Both the position numbers and the translations under genes were made by a program. A DNA stretch of 64,000 bases from Paenibacillus riograndensis SBR5 (lineage in GTDB: Bacteria; Bacillota; Bacilli; Paenibacillales; Paenibacillaceae): contig NZ_LN831776.1 in the NCBI RefSeq assembly GCF_000981585.1, positions 7,259,216 through 7,323,215 of the forward strand. The letters run 5' to 3'. Below, in pieces: positions 55,286 through 63,937 of the stretch. Each line of letters begins with the position of its first letter. Within the stretch, counting starts at the first letter, position 1. The notes under the pieces were generated by a model, which saw nothing but the letters and a program-made list of their open reading frames with translations, ran no database searches and was not told the DNA's origin.

Positions 55286-56056
55286 TTAACGAAGTACAGA
55301 CAGGATACCTTGTGGAGCGGAGTTTGCTTGTGCCAACATAGATTGCGAAGCTTGCAGCAAGATGTTGTTCTTGGACAGAGCAACCATTTCCTTAGCCATA
55401 TCTGTATCACGAATACGGGATTCTGCAGCAGACAAGTTCTCTACAGTAGTACCAATATTGTTGGACGTGTATTCTAGACGGTTTTGCACAGCCCCCAGTT
55501 TAGCACGTTCAGAGGAAACACTCTTGATTGCTACTTCTACATTAGCAAGAGATGTAGCCGAACTCAAATTTCTGAAGTCGGTTGTTGTGATACTACCAAT
55601 CGCAATAGTACTTGTAGCTTTATCATTGACAGTAATATTTGCACCCGCTGTGATGCTGATACCGTTAAAGGTAGTTTTCGTCATGATTTCGTCGATTTGA
55701 TCACCCAATTGATCCAACTCTTTATCAATGTTAGCTTTATCGTTCGTGCTGTAAGTTCCGCTTGCTTTTTGAACATTCAGTTCCTTCATACGAGTCAGCA
55801 TCGAGGATACTTCGTTCATTGCACCTTCAGCTGTTTGTACGAACGAGATACCGTCTTGAGCATTACGTTGTGCTTGCTCGAGACCACGGATTTGACCGCG
55901 CATCGATTCGGAGATGGACAAACCAGCTGCATCGTCAGCTGCACGGTTGATGCGCAGACCGGAAGACAATTTCTCCATGTTTTTGCTTGTAGCAGTTGTG
56001 TTCAGACCCATGTTACGGTGTGTGTTTAATGCCGGAATATTATGATTGATAATCAT
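55286..56056 (-). CDS. hag: Flagellin
   Basis: 256 residues, a short flagellin. MIINHNIPALNTHRNMGLNT and GLRINRAADDAAGLSISESM form the N-terminal D0/D1 helices; ESRIRDTDMAKEMVALSKNN and ILLQASQSMLAQANSAPQGI the C-terminal ones. The central part is only about 60 residues, so it lacks D2/D3 domains; Ser/Thr-rich stretches there (KATSTIAIGSITTTDF) are candidate glycosylation sites. The leader has a sigma-D promoter and CsrA-site-like elements. Confidence 0.97.
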   Translation of the reverse strand: MIINHNIPALNTHRNMGLNTTATSKNMEKLSSGLRINRAADDAAGLSISESMRGQIRGLEQAQRNAQDGISFVQTAEGAMNEVSSMLTRMKELNVQKASGTYSTNDKANIDKELDQLGDQIDEIMTKTTFNGISITAGANITVNDKATSTIAIGSITTTDFRNLSSATSLANVEVAIKSVSSERAKLGAVQNRLEYTSNNIGTTVENLSAAESRIRDTDMAKEMVALSKNNILLQASQSMLAQANSAPQGILSVLR

Positions 56057-56063
56057 TTGATAT

Positions 56064-56101
56064 TTCCTCCCTGAAATTATATTGTTCCCACATCCATGTG
56101 G
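56064..56101 (-). promoter_or_regulatory. Two CsrA-site-like elements in the hag leader
   Basis: On the minus strand the hairpin CCACA-TGGA-TGTGG (56088-56101) presents GGA in its loop and contains ACATGGATGT, one base off the CsrA consensus core ACARGGAUGU. A second GGA-bearing site, CAGGGAGGAA (56064-56073), overlaps the Shine-Dalgarno sequence. This is the arrangement by which CsrA represses hag translation in B. subtilis. Confidence 0.75.
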
Positions 56102-56151
56102 TTAGCGTCTTCACAGGTCGGCCGCCCTGAAGAATTACCGCTCTAAAGTAT

Positions 56152-56178
56152 ATATCGACCTTCTACTTGATATTGTTA
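56152..56178 (-). promoter_or_regulatory. Sigma-D promoter of hag
   Basis: The minus strand reads TAAC-N15-GTCGATAT, against the sigma-D consensus TAAA-N15-GCCGATAT. -35 is the complement of 56175-56178 and -10 of 56152-56159. It is about 95 bp upstream of the start, leaving room for the CsrA-bound leader. Confidence 0.8.
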
Positions 56179-56256
56179 ATAGTAGACTTCATATTTTTTC
56201 TTGAATTCAAAACTTTTTTTCTTGAAACCTATGCATAATTTATTGAGTCCTAAGTC

Positions 56257-56490
56257 TCACTTTTTTTCACCGTTCATCCCCAGCATCGCCTTTTGAATAG
56301 CCTCAAGATCCAAAACAGCACTCTGATTGTTTTGCTGAATGGCATCAAAGATCTCTTTCCGATAAATATCAATATCCTTTGGTGCTGAGATTCCAATCTT
56401 TACGACATCTCCCTCAACAGCAAGGACGGTAACCACAATATCATTCTGAATCACAATGGATTCACCCTTTTTCCGGCTTAGAACCAGCAT
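56257..56490 (-). CDS. csrA: Carbon storage regulator CsrA
   Basis: 77 residues. [20 protein letters not shown] and [20 protein letters not shown] are the complete CsrA fold. It is an RNA-binding dimer that represses hag translation by covering its ribosome binding site. Its ATG overlaps the fliW stop by one base. The C-terminal tail beyond residue 55 ([18 protein letters not shown]) is the extended type found in bacteria with FliW, where FliW antagonises CsrA. Confidence 0.96.
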   Translation of the reverse strand: MLVLSRKKGESIVIQNDIVVTVLAVEGDVVKIGISAPKDIDIYRKEIFDAIQQNNQSAVLDLEAIQKAMLGMNGEKK

Positions 56491-56939
56491 CAGGAATCAC
56501 CGCCTTCATCAGTCTTTGGGGAATCTGTCCATAAGGGATGTTTGGTTGTGTACGTAGTGTTCTGAAGCACAATTTGTTTGCCTTTACGGTCTACTGTGTT
56601 AAAAATGAGTGGAGCCAGCAGATTGACCGATACCTTCGAACGATCACTGTGCCAGGTGACTATACAGCGTACAGAAACTTGTTTCTCATCCTTCACTCCT
56701 AGCTCGTGAATGGTATCCTCCGGCAGAATAAATTCATAATCCGGAACAAAATCAAATGGATTAACTGTAATGAAGGTTACCTCCGGCTGGTCTGCTGCAC
56801 TCAGCAAACTAAATATATCATTGTGTTCCTTCAGTGAAAATTCTTTTAACTGTTCGAATCCGGGCAAGCCTTTAGAAAAGAAATATGCCGGTGCATTGGT
56901 TTCTAAAGTGATCTCTTGAGGTACACGATCTTGGGTCAT
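56490..56939 (-). CDS. fliW: Flagellar assembly factor FliW
   Basis: 149 residues from ATG 56939, 9 bp after AGGAGG; the longer frame starts upstream of this site. [20 protein letters not shown] and [20 protein letters not shown] are typical FliW blocks. FliW binds either free flagellin or CsrA, so low flagellin releases CsrA inhibition of hag. It is separated from flgL by a terminator and coupled to csrA. The yviE gene found here in B. subtilis is absent. Confidence 0.95.
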   Translation of the reverse strand: MTQDRVPQEITLETNAPAYFFSKGLPGFEQLKEFSLKEHNDIFSLLSAADQPEVTFITVNPFDFVPDYEFILPEDTIHELGVKDEKQVSVRCIVTWHSDRSKVSVNLLAPLIFNTVDRKGKQIVLQNTTYTTKHPLWTDSPKTDEGGDS

Positions 56940-56966
56940 TTGTCTCATCCTCCTAGGAATACTAGC

Positions 56967-56999
56967 AAAAGAAGCTATGGACTTCGTGTCCATAGCTTC
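56967..56999 (-). terminator. Terminator between flgL and fliW
   Basis: GAAGCTATGGAC (56971-56982) and GTCCATAGCTTC (56988-56999) form a perfect 12-bp stem with loop TTCGT; on the minus strand TTTTGC follows. It splits the flgM-flgN-flgK-flgL unit from fliW-csrA. Confidence 0.85.
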
Positions 57000-57025
57000 T
57001 CATTTCGATTTCAAAGAATCAAGGC

Positions 57026-57934
57026 TTATCTCATAAAATCCATCAACGAGGGCTGCAATATCGAAGCAGAGGACTTTAGAGCAGCTTCATAAATAGTCTG
57101 TGCTGTGGTAGATTTAATCATTACTTCAGCAATATCCGCATCTTCAATCTTAGCCTGCAGCGTCGTCAGATTCAAATCCCGTTCATTCAAACGGCCCTGC
57201 ACCAGTTCAACACGGTTAGTGCGGGCGCCTACTTCAGATAGCGCTGCTTGCATTTTAGTAGACCTGGATTCAATTTTGCCAGCTTGCGCTGCAATACCTG
57301 TGTAGTTTTCACTACCTAATGCCGAAATCAGATCATCCATTACTTTATAGATATTATCACTGTCTGTGGATGCACCAAAAAATTCACTGCCCGTTGTGTT
57401 CACCTGAAATGTCGACTGATCTCCAATCGCGTATTTCACTGCTCCGGAATCTGTATCAATCTGAGCGAAGTTGGTAACCGTGCCTGATAACTCATATGGA
57501 GGTTTGTCAAAATTTTGCCCATTAAAAATATATTTCCCTCTAATTTGGGCATTTCCAATATTACCCAACTGGTCTTTGAGTTGTTCCACTTCCAGTTTGA
57601 TTGCATCCAACCCGGACTTCGGGACGGTTGAACTTGAAGCCTGAACAGTCAGTTCCTTTAGACGTTTCATTACATCTGTGGCCTGCTGCATTGTGCTGTC
57701 GGTGAAATCTAGCCAGCTAACAGCAGCATCAGCATTTGTCTGAAACTGCTCATTGGAAGCTAGTTCTGCTCTATAACGCAGTGAATAGGTCACACCCACC
57801 GGGTTATCAGAGGGCTTATTGATTTTACGTCCGGTGGAGGCCTGATCGGCCAAGTCACTTCTAACACTGTTATTTCTGTTCAGATTACTGAGCGTCTGCA
57901 TGCTCATCATCCCTTGGGTCACCCGAATAGACAT
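57026..57934 (-). CDS. flgL: Flagellar hook-associated protein 3
   Basis: 302 residues. SIRVTQGMMSMQTLSNLNRN and GRKINKPSDNPVGVTYSLRY are the flagellin-like N-terminus; ERDLNLTTLQAKIEDADIAE the matching C-terminus. FlgL joins hook-side FlgK to the filament. A GGAGG-rich ribosome binding site follows flgK by a few bases, so both are translated from one message. Confidence 0.95.
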   Translation of the reverse strand: MSIRVTQGMMSMQTLSNLNRNNSVRSDLADQASTGRKINKPSDNPVGVTYSLRYRAELASNEQFQTNADAAVSWLDFTDSTMQQATDVMKRLKELTVQASSSTVPKSGLDAIKLEVEQLKDQLGNIGNAQIRGKYIFNGQNFDKPPYELSGTVTNFAQIDTDSGAVKYAIGDQSTFQVNTTGSEFFGASTDSDNIYKVMDDLISALGSENYTGIAAQAGKIESRSTKMQAALSEVGARTNRVELVQGRLNERDLNLTTLQAKIEDADIAEVMIKSTTAQTIYEAALKSSASILQPSLMDFMR

Positions 57935-57955
57935 TCATATACCTCCCTCCATAGA

Positions 57956-59536
57956 TTAGAGACCTACGCGTCCTGTTCCGTTAATTAGTTTATTTAGAAG
58001 CTCGTCAAATGTGGTCATAAATCTGGAAGCTGCGCTGTAAGCATGCTGAAATTTAATCAGATCAGTCATTTCCTCATCCAGTGATACACCACTAACTGAA
58101 GCTCTGTTCAATTCCACTTGCTCTGTCAGCTGTTCGGCATTTTTCGCCTGGCGTTCGGCTTCCTGCGTCTGAACACCTAGTTGTCCTACTATAGAGGCGA
58201 AATAATCATCCATGGTGCCTGGTGCGGACAAGGCAGATCCAAAATCAAATTTGGCTGTCTTAAGCCCTGCCATAATCAGGGCCATATCGTTATTTCCGAT
58301 AACAACCTTCTCGTTGGTGGTGCCAACTCCGGTGACACGCATGGAAGTGGAGATTTTGTTAGGGTCAGCTGCAATTAACGGATTGAGCGTAATATTGCCC
58401 GCTGTAATTGCTCCGCTATCCTTGGTAGTGAAGAGTGCTAGTCCTTTCTCCGGTGTTGCGCCGCTAACAGTGTAACCCAATTGCAGCAATCCATTAATTC
58501 CTTTGACGGTTACTTTGGTGTCCGCTGTTATGGTCCGGTTATTATTCGCATTCGAATATGTAACAGGTGTGCCATTGGCTCCGGTATTTAGGACAGTTCC
58601 TTCCGGTAAAACTGTTCCGGCAGGCAAAGTAATTTCGATGTCGCCATTAGCAAGTGTATTGGCAAGTTGGTTCATCTGATTCTTATAATCGGTTACGTAT
58701 TTATCTCGGGACATAAACATACCATAGACTTCTCCGCCGGTAAGTGTCCCTCCGTCGTATGCGGCCTTTAGTCCATCCGCCGTTACTGCGGTTACCTGAT
58801 CACCAGTCACAACCAATTGACCGCTCAAAGTCACTTGGTAGCCGTCACTGAGCTGGGTAACCTGAACATTGGCCAGCTTGGAGAGCTTGTCGATGGCCAA
58901 GTCCCGTTGGTCCCGGAGATCGTTAGGATTATCCCCCAGGCCTTCCAGCTTAGTAATGTTGTTATTAAGATCTGCTACTGTCTGTAATAGCGAGTTGATC
59001 TCTGTAGTTTTTAGAGAAATATTGCTGGTCAGGTCAGTGGTCAAAGCATCCAATTGCGTGCTGACTTGATTCATAGCATCTGTAAGCGCCTTTGTTGTTT
59101 CTTTGACGATTTTGCGGTTGGTAATATTCTCGGGATCCTGACTCAAGTCAGACCAGGCATTCCAGAAATTATCCAGAACCTTGCGGATACCGGTATCTGA
59201 GGGTTCATTCACAATAGATTCAAGCTTCTTCAAGGTGTCGAATCTGACATCCCAGCTGCCTGAATTTGAGCTTTCATTGCGGTATTGGTCATCCAGAAAA
59301 CTCTGTCTCACCCGTTCAATCGACGTGAAATCGACCCCAGTGCCCATTTGTCCGGCTGCTGTAGAGCGCAAGAAACCATAGGCTTCCATAGGAAGAGAGG
59401 CTTGCATCTTCACGACTTGTCTTGAATATCCTTCTGTATTGACATTAGCAATGTTATGTCCTGCCGTGTTTAGTGCAGCCGTCTGGGTGTTCAGGCTTCG
59501 CTTGGCGGTTTCTATACTATGGAATGTTGAGGTCAT
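57956..59536 (-). CDS. flgK: Flagellar hook-associated protein 1
   Basis: 526 residues. The N-terminus TSTFHSIETAKRSLNTQTAA and NTAGHNIANVNTEGYSRQVV carry the rod/hook family ANVNT-x-GYSRQ motif. The C-terminus SGVSLDEEMTDLIKFQHAYS, AASRFMTTFDELLNKLING is the hook-type ending. It is the first junction protein between hook and filament. Length is normal. Confidence 0.96.
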   Translation of the reverse strand: MTSTFHSIETAKRSLNTQTAALNTAGHNIANVNTEGYSRQVVKMQASLPMEAYGFLRSTAAGQMGTGVDFTSIERVRQSFLDDQYRNESSNSGSWDVRFDTLKKLESIVNEPSDTGIRKVLDNFWNAWSDLSQDPENITNRKIVKETTKALTDAMNQVSTQLDALTTDLTSNISLKTTEINSLLQTVADLNNNITKLEGLGDNPNDLRDQRDLAIDKLSKLANVQVTQLSDGYQVTLSGQLVVTGDQVTAVTADGLKAAYDGGTLTGGEVYGMFMSRDKYVTDYKNQMNQLANTLANGDIEITLPAGTVLPEGTVLNTGANGTPVTYSNANNNRTITADTKVTVKGINGLLQLGYTVSGATPEKGLALFTTKDSGAITAGNITLNPLIAADPNKISTSMRVTGVGTTNEKVVIGNNDMALIMAGLKTAKFDFGSALSAPGTMDDYFASIVGQLGVQTQEAERQAKNAEQLTEQVELNRASVSGVSLDEEMTDLIKFQHAYSAASRFMTTFDELLNKLINGTGRVGL

Positions 59537-59553
59537 TTTTTACTCCTCCAAAA

Positions 59554-60066
59554 TTAGGCCCGAGAATCAAAAAGTCCGGAGCGTTGCACTCCAGCTGTTT
59601 TTCCCGCCGGGTGATGATAAGTAGCTTCTGTCTCAGAATAATAAGACATGCTTTCAATAGAAAAGTCTATATAGGAGAGCGCCTGTTCAAGAAGCTGTTG
59701 ATTCAGCGTATTAGCTTCCTTCAGCCGCTGCAATGTGCCGGATAGCTTACGCTGCATATGGAATAACTGCTGTTTCTCTTCAGGGTCAAATACAAGCCTG
59801 GACAACTCAGTCAGGTTCAAATTCAGGTTGGAACGTATCCCCACTCCCTGCAAAAAGGCATATGCCGCTTGCATACGTTCTTCCTCCAACTGCTCGATCA
59901 GCTTCATGTGTTTAGACTCTTTATTAAGAAGTTGAATAAGATAATCTACTTGATTTGTCTTAATAGCGTCTTTCTTAACAGCGGCTAGATCCAGCATTTG
60001 CAAATGCGCTTCGTCCAGCCGCTCGAGTACTTCCAGCAAGGTTGTCAATGTCATGGATGGATTCAC
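59554..60066 (-). CDS. flgN: FlgN-like flagellar chaperone
   Basis: 170 residues, a helical, charged protein (LTTLLEVLERLDEAHLQMLD, LAAVKKDAIKTNQVDYLIQL) with the FlgN pattern near residues 20-110 and a variable tail. FlgN binds and protects FlgK and FlgL before export, which fits its place between flgM and flgK. Its start follows the flgM stop directly (no gap), which suggests coupling. Confidence 0.87.
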   Translation of the reverse strand: MNPSMTLTTLLEVLERLDEAHLQMLDLAAVKKDAIKTNQVDYLIQLLNKESKHMKLIEQLEEERMQAAYAFLQGVGIRSNLNLNLTELSRLVFDPEEKQQLFHMQRKLSGTLQRLKEANTLNQQLLEQALSYIDFSIESMSYYSETEATYHHPAGKTAGVQRSGLFDSRA

Positions 60067-60354
60067 CTAATTCTCGGAGGATTGCTTAAAGTAGGGGGCG
60101 AGTGAGGCTGCGAGTTTGGCTGCGTCAACTTGGTAGGTACCTGCGGAAACTTGCTGTTTCAAGCTTTCTATTCTGCTGGCGCGTTCAGCGTCAACTTCCC
60201 CGCTCTTCTGTGCCTGCAGCAGCTTTATCGCTTCATCAGAGATCGAAACCTCATCCTTGCGTGTGCTTTTCTTCAGTTGTTCCTGTCTTTGCGTTTCCGC
60301 GTTGCGTTGATACGGGTTAATCGCATTAATACGTCCGGTCTCGTTAATTTTCAT
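60067..60354 (-). CDS. flgM: Anti-sigma-D factor FlgM
   Basis: 95 residues from ATG 60354, after GGAAGGTGG; the upstream in-frame extension overlaps the promoter and terminator and is not used. KINETGRINAINPYQRN and DEVSISDEAIKLLQAQ, then IESLKQQVSAGTYQVDAAKL are typical of Gram-positive FlgM. It holds sigma-D until the hook is finished and FlgM is removed. A sigma-D promoter precedes the gene. Confidence 0.93.
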   Translation of the reverse strand: MKINETGRINAINPYQRNAETQRQEQLKKSTRKDEVSISDEAIKLLQAQKSGEVDAERASRIESLKQQVSAGTYQVDAAKLAASLAPYFKQSSEN

Positions 60355-60377
60355 AACTTCCACCTTCCTTCTGGTAT

Positions 60378-60411
60378 AAAAAAGCCGATAATCTTTACTA
60401 AGTTTATCGGC
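60378..60411 (-). terminator. Terminator between yvyF and flgM, overlapping a sigma-D -10
   Basis: On the minus strand GCCGATAA (complement of 60404-60411), a 12-nt loop and TTATCGGC (complement of 60384-60391) are followed by TTTTTTAT. The 5' arm is identical to the -10 element of the flgM promoter, so a message starting at that promoter would lack the arm and not fold into the terminator. Confidence 0.75.
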
Positions 60412-60431
60412 CATCTTTGAAACATTTTTTA
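60404..60431 (-). promoter_or_regulatory. Sigma-D promoter of flgM
   Basis: The minus strand reads TAAA-N16-GCCGATAA, -35 at the complement of 60428-60431 and -10 at the complement of 60404-60411; the consensus is TAAA-N15-GCCGATAT. It would drive flgM-flgN-flgK-flgL independently of the com genes. Confidence 0.7.
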
Positions 60432-60460
60432 TAGCTGCAAGCGTTTTTTTACAGATTTAA

Positions 60461-60868
60461 TTATTCGCGGAGCTTGTCTACGGCCCGATATGCGCCTTCC
60501 CCTAGCTTTTTAGGGGTATCGGTTGGAGCAATTTCTTTGGCTGCATTCGAAAGATCTTTACGCAACCGGCTGCGGCAGCTGTCACACATATGGCCTTCCC
60601 GGATCAAGGTTCCGCAGACTTCACACGGATACATCATATTCGGCGCATTCGCTATAGAAATCCGGCCTTCACGAATAAAACGGGTGATTTCCTTAATCGG
60701 AATCTCCGTTGCATCGGACAGTTCCTGAATGTTGGTGCCTCTGTTTTCACGCAAATAATTTACACAGATTTCATATTGATGCTCCAAATCCTTAACACAA
60801 GGCTGGCACAGCTCCATGATGTTTTTGACGTATAACCGGCCGCACCGCGGGCAATTATCCAGATTCAT
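60461..60868 (-). CDS. yvyF: YvyF-like flagellar-operon zinc-finger protein
   Basis: 135 residues from ATG 60868. CPRCGRLYVKNIMELCQPCV and CEVCGTLIREGHMCDSCRSR are two four-cysteine zinc knuckles; between them IQELSDATEIPIKEITRFIR and EGRISIANAPNM form a helix-turn-helix-like part. This is the TIGR03826-type protein at the head of the flgM operon in Bacillus. Its exact role is unresolved. A nine-codon longer start at 60895 is possible. Confidence 0.87.
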   Translation of the reverse strand: MNLDNCPRCGRLYVKNIMELCQPCVKDLEHQYEICVNYLRENRGTNIQELSDATEIPIKEITRFIREGRISIANAPNMMYPCEVCGTLIREGHMCDSCRSRLRKDLSNAAKEIAPTDTPKKLGEGAYRAVDKLRE

Positions 60869-60961
60869 TTTCAGCAGCGGCTCCCTTCCATACATTTTGT
60901 GCTGCGTATAAATATCTTATGCTCCTAGATTACATGATTGCTGAGGCTTCGTCTATGATTA

Positions 60962-60988
60962 GTATCGGTTATATATACGTTATGTTTA
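60962..60988 (-). promoter_or_regulatory. Candidate sigma-D promoter upstream of yvyF
   Basis: The minus strand reads TAAA-N15-ACCGATAC; -35 complements 60985-60988, -10 complements 60962-60969. The spacing and -35 are exact and the -10 matches at 6 of 8 positions. Confidence 0.5.
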
Positions 60989-61037
60989 TATCAGTTTTAC
61001 AAAAATATACTAAATACCTATGGAGAATACTCTTGAT

Positions 61038-61901
61038 TTAAGATCGGGCCCAGGTCAAGCTGTAGATTTCCGCAGAACAGCCAAAGCTGCCGGCCAATCC
61101 TGCAATGGTTTCCGCACAGGCACGGATCGTACTTCCTGTCGTGTAGATATCATCGACAATAATGATCTGCAAAGGCAGAGCCCCTCTCCCTTGTCCGGAT
61201 ACTTCAAGCCAATGGGCAAACTGTGAGTCAACTGCCGGGTCCGGATTGACTGCAAAAGCATGCTTCATATCCGCCAGCCGTTCGGCCCGGCTTTTGAAGC
61301 TCTGTTTGCCGGTATGATGGGTGCGGACCAGCAGCGGCAGCTGCGGAACCCCTCTGCGCCGGGACAAGACGTCCGCAAGCCGCTCCGCCTGATTGAATCC
61401 GCGTTCAGCAAGCCGGGAATCACTGACGGGAACCGGAACCAGCAGATCGGCTTGCCATAAGCGGGTGCGTTTGCTTTTGAACGCAGGAATTAATGGATGT
61501 CGTTGCTTAGAACCTCCATCGCGCGGCATCTGCCCCCGTTCTGCTTGGAGGATCGTATAGGCCTGATCCAGCATCAGACCAAGCAAGGGGCCCAGCCGCT
61601 CATTGCCGCGATATTTATACTGCCCCAGGATTTCACGCATACCACTGGTGTAGGCCACTGCACTGCGGTTGCAGACAATGGGAACCGGGTCGCTGCTGCG
61701 GCTGCAATCGGGACAACCTACATGGCGGCCGCACTTGGGGCAACGCGGATGGCGGATCCAGGGGATTGAAGTTTGACAGCTCTTGCAGACTCCCGGAAGC
61801 TCTGAGGAAATCCCACTTTTTTTACCGCAGATGAGGCAGTCCGAAGCGGACGGAGCCAGCAAAGACTGGGTTATCTTCAACCATCTACTCATTAAGTTCA
61901 T
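61038..61901 (-). CDS. comFC: Competence protein ComFC
   Basis: 287 residues. The N-terminus has zinc pairs (CLICGKKSG, CKSCQ, CPKCGRHVGCPDC) and the C-terminus the phosphoribosyltransferase loop QIIIVDDIYTTGSTIRACAE. DLLVPVPVSDSRLAERGFNQ is the family's signature. It is needed for DNA uptake in competent Bacillus, its reaction is not settled. Its ATG overlaps the comFA stop. ComFB, which lies between FA and FC in B. subtilis, is absent. Confidence 0.93.
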   Translation of the reverse strand: MNLMSRWLKITQSLLAPSASDCLICGKKSGISSELPGVCKSCQTSIPWIRHPRCPKCGRHVGCPDCSRSSDPVPIVCNRSAVAYTSGMREILGQYKYRGNERLGPLLGLMLDQAYTILQAERGQMPRDGGSKQRHPLIPAFKSKRTRLWQADLLVPVPVSDSRLAERGFNQAERLADVLSRRRGVPQLPLLVRTHHTGKQSFKSRAERLADMKHAFAVNPDPAVDSQFAHWLEVSGQGRGALPLQIIIVDDIYTTGSTIRACAETIAGLAGSFGCSAEIYSLTWARS

Positions 61902-63937
61902 CTTCTTTCTTCCTTATCTAAGTACCCCTGTCTCCGGGCAATCGTATTCATAGTCCGGATTTGCGCGACCGCGCCCCGTTGTGATTTTGTCCATTGCGGA
62001 GAAAGAAAAACAACGGTTCCTGCAGGATCTTCTTTGGAGCGCCCGGCTCTTCCGGCCATCTGCACCAGTGAAGCTTCGTCAAAGAGGCTGCTGTCCGCAT
62101 CCAGAATCAACACATCGCTGCGGGGAACGGTAACTCCCCTTTCAAGTATGGTGGTGGTGACGAGAAGCGAGATTGAACGGCTGCGGAAAGCCGCAACCTT
62201 CTCCGTTCTTGCCGGGTCCTGTGATGAGGTGCCCTCCATGGCGGCTCCGGAAAAGCTCTGGCGGAGAAGGGCCAACAATCTTTCAATGTGGGCTATCCGC
62301 GACACAAAGAGAAAGATTTGGGCCTCACGGGCGAAGGATTTGCGAAGTGCCTGCAGCAGCTTTGCGGGCAAAGCCCCACGCTGCAAGGATATCTGGAGCG
62401 GAGGCACTTCCAAATGCTGCGGCACCGGCAATGGATGCCCGTGGAAGCGGACAGGCACCCTGGCATGCGGCAGCTTGCCGGAACGGGCCAAACGCTGCAG
62501 CTCTTCCGGCGGTGTAGCCGACAGATAGATGAATGATCCGCCCGGTTTGCAGGCATGCTCCGCCGCAAATGCCAGCATGGGATCATTATGATAAGGATAG
62601 GCGTCAAGCTCGTCGATGATGACGAGGTCAAAGCTCTGGTGGAAGCGCAGCAGCTGATGAGTGGTGGCCAGGGTCAGCTGGCCAGGGATCCAGCGGTCTG
62701 CGCTGCCGCCATACAGCACGGCGAGTGTCTCCGCCGGGAATGCCCGTGCGAGCCGCGGCGCCAGCTCCAGCACGACGTCGCGCCGCGGCGTTGCGACGAG
62801 TGCGCGGCCTCCGGCGGCGAGCACCGCCTCCAGGAGCGGGAACGTGATCTCCGTTTTCCCCGCTCCCGTAACGGCCCAGAGCAGGAACCGCTCTGGGCTG
62901 GATGCGGCGGAGCGCTGCCGCGGCTCCGCCAGGAACCCCAGCGCAGCGCCGGCGGCTCCCGCCTGCGCTGCGCTTAGCCCCCACCGGCGTGCCGCCACGG
63001 TGGGGGAACCCCCGGCCGTGCACTGCACGGCCGGAGAGGACGCGCTGCGCAGCAGCAGCGCGCAAGCCCGGCTGCGCCCGAGTGCGAGGCAGGCCTCGCA
63101 ATAGGCGCAGCCCGCAAGGCCGCACGCGGCGCAGGCCGTGCGGCCCGTGGCAGCGCTGCCGCAGCGCAGGCAGCGCTGCTCCGCGCGGCGGGCGGTGGCC
63201 GCGCCGCGCCGGGGCAGGCGCAGCTGCGGCAGGCGGAGCGCCGCAGCGTGCAAGAAGCGGCCAGCGAGGGCAGGAAGCCGGCCACCGCCTGCGCTGCGAA
63301 GCGCAGGCGTTTTACCCACAGCGGCCTCCAATCTCAGCCGCCCCTGCAGTTGGGCAAGCTGAGCTGCTGCACGCCACTGTCCCGCCAGTCCGGGAAGCCG
63401 TTCCGCAAGGAGTGCTTCCACTTCAGGCTCCAGCAGCGAGCGTCCCTCCAGCACTTTCACCATTAGTTCTGCTGCAGCTCCAAGATCCAGGTTTCTTCCG
63501 CCTGCTACAGCGTCTATCGCCAGTCTGTACTTTTCTGCCTCCATATACGCCTTCCTATGTTGTACAGCGGTAACCTCCGCTGCATTAACCAACGTACAGA
63601 CAGAAACCTCTTGATATAATCTCTCCTCGCACCAGCTTCCACCTGCATCCCGTTCTCCGGCGATCTCTCCCTTAAGAACCTCTGTCATATATTTCCTCCA
63701 GTCTTCTACCTGCCATTGCCGCCCGGCTCGGGTTGAACTCCAGCTCTCTCTCAGCTTCACAGCCCAACCCAGGGGAAGCGCGGAAGAGAGAATCACCAGC
63801 TTGTCCGCAGTCCTGGTATTCCAGCCCTCCCGTTTTTCTCCTGTCCCGCTCCACCATAATCTGTCTACATCCATGTCGAGTGAAACCCGAATCTCCCATT
63901 CCCCACTAAGCTCTACTGCGTATACTGCTGCCTGCAA
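61898..63937 (-). CDS. comFA: DNA translocase/helicase ComFA
   Basis: About 679 residues from TTG 63937, exactly 8 bp after AGGAGG (63946-63951 complement); the GTG three codons earlier overlaps that site. A zinc cluster (CLRCGSAATGRTACAACGLA, GCAYCEAC) is at about 260-300. The helicase core follows: Walker A WAVTGAGKTEITFPLLEAV, DEAD-type IIDELDAYP, SAT as YLSATPPEEL, and motif VI QMAGRAGRS. It is thought to pull single-stranded DNA into the cell during transformation. Codons 200-420 are extremely GC- and Ala/Arg-rich. Confidence 0.93.
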   Translation of the reverse strand: MQAAVYAVELSGEWEIRVSLDMDVDRLWWSGTGEKREGWNTRTADKLVILSSALPLGWAVKLRESWSSTRAGRQWQVEDWRKYMTEVLKGEIAGERDAGGSWCEERLYQEVSVCTLVNAAEVTAVQHRKAYMEAEKYRLAIDAVAGGRNLDLGAAAELMVKVLEGRSLLEPEVEALLAERLPGLAGQWRAAAQLAQLQGRLRLEAAVGKTPALRSAGGGRLPALAGRFLHAAALRLPQLRLPRRGAATARRAEQRCLRCGSAATGRTACAACGLAGCAYCEACLALGRSRACALLLRSASSPAVQCTAGGSPTVAARRWGLSAAQAGAAGAALGFLAEPRQRSAASSPERFLLWAVTGAGKTEITFPLLEAVLAAGGRALVATPRRDVVLELAPRLARAFPAETLAVLYGGSADRWIPGQLTLATTHQLLRFHQSFDLVIIDELDAYPYHNDPMLAFAAEHACKPGGSFIYLSATPPEELQRLARSGKLPHARVPVRFHGHPLPVPQHLEVPPLQISLQRGALPAKLLQALRKSFAREAQIFLFVSRIAHIERLLALLRQSFSGAAMEGTSSQDPARTEKVAAFRSRSISLLVTTTILERGVTVPRSDVLILDADSSLFDEASLVQMAGRAGRSKEDPAGTVVFLSPQWTKSQRGAVAQIRTMNTIARRQGYLDKEERR

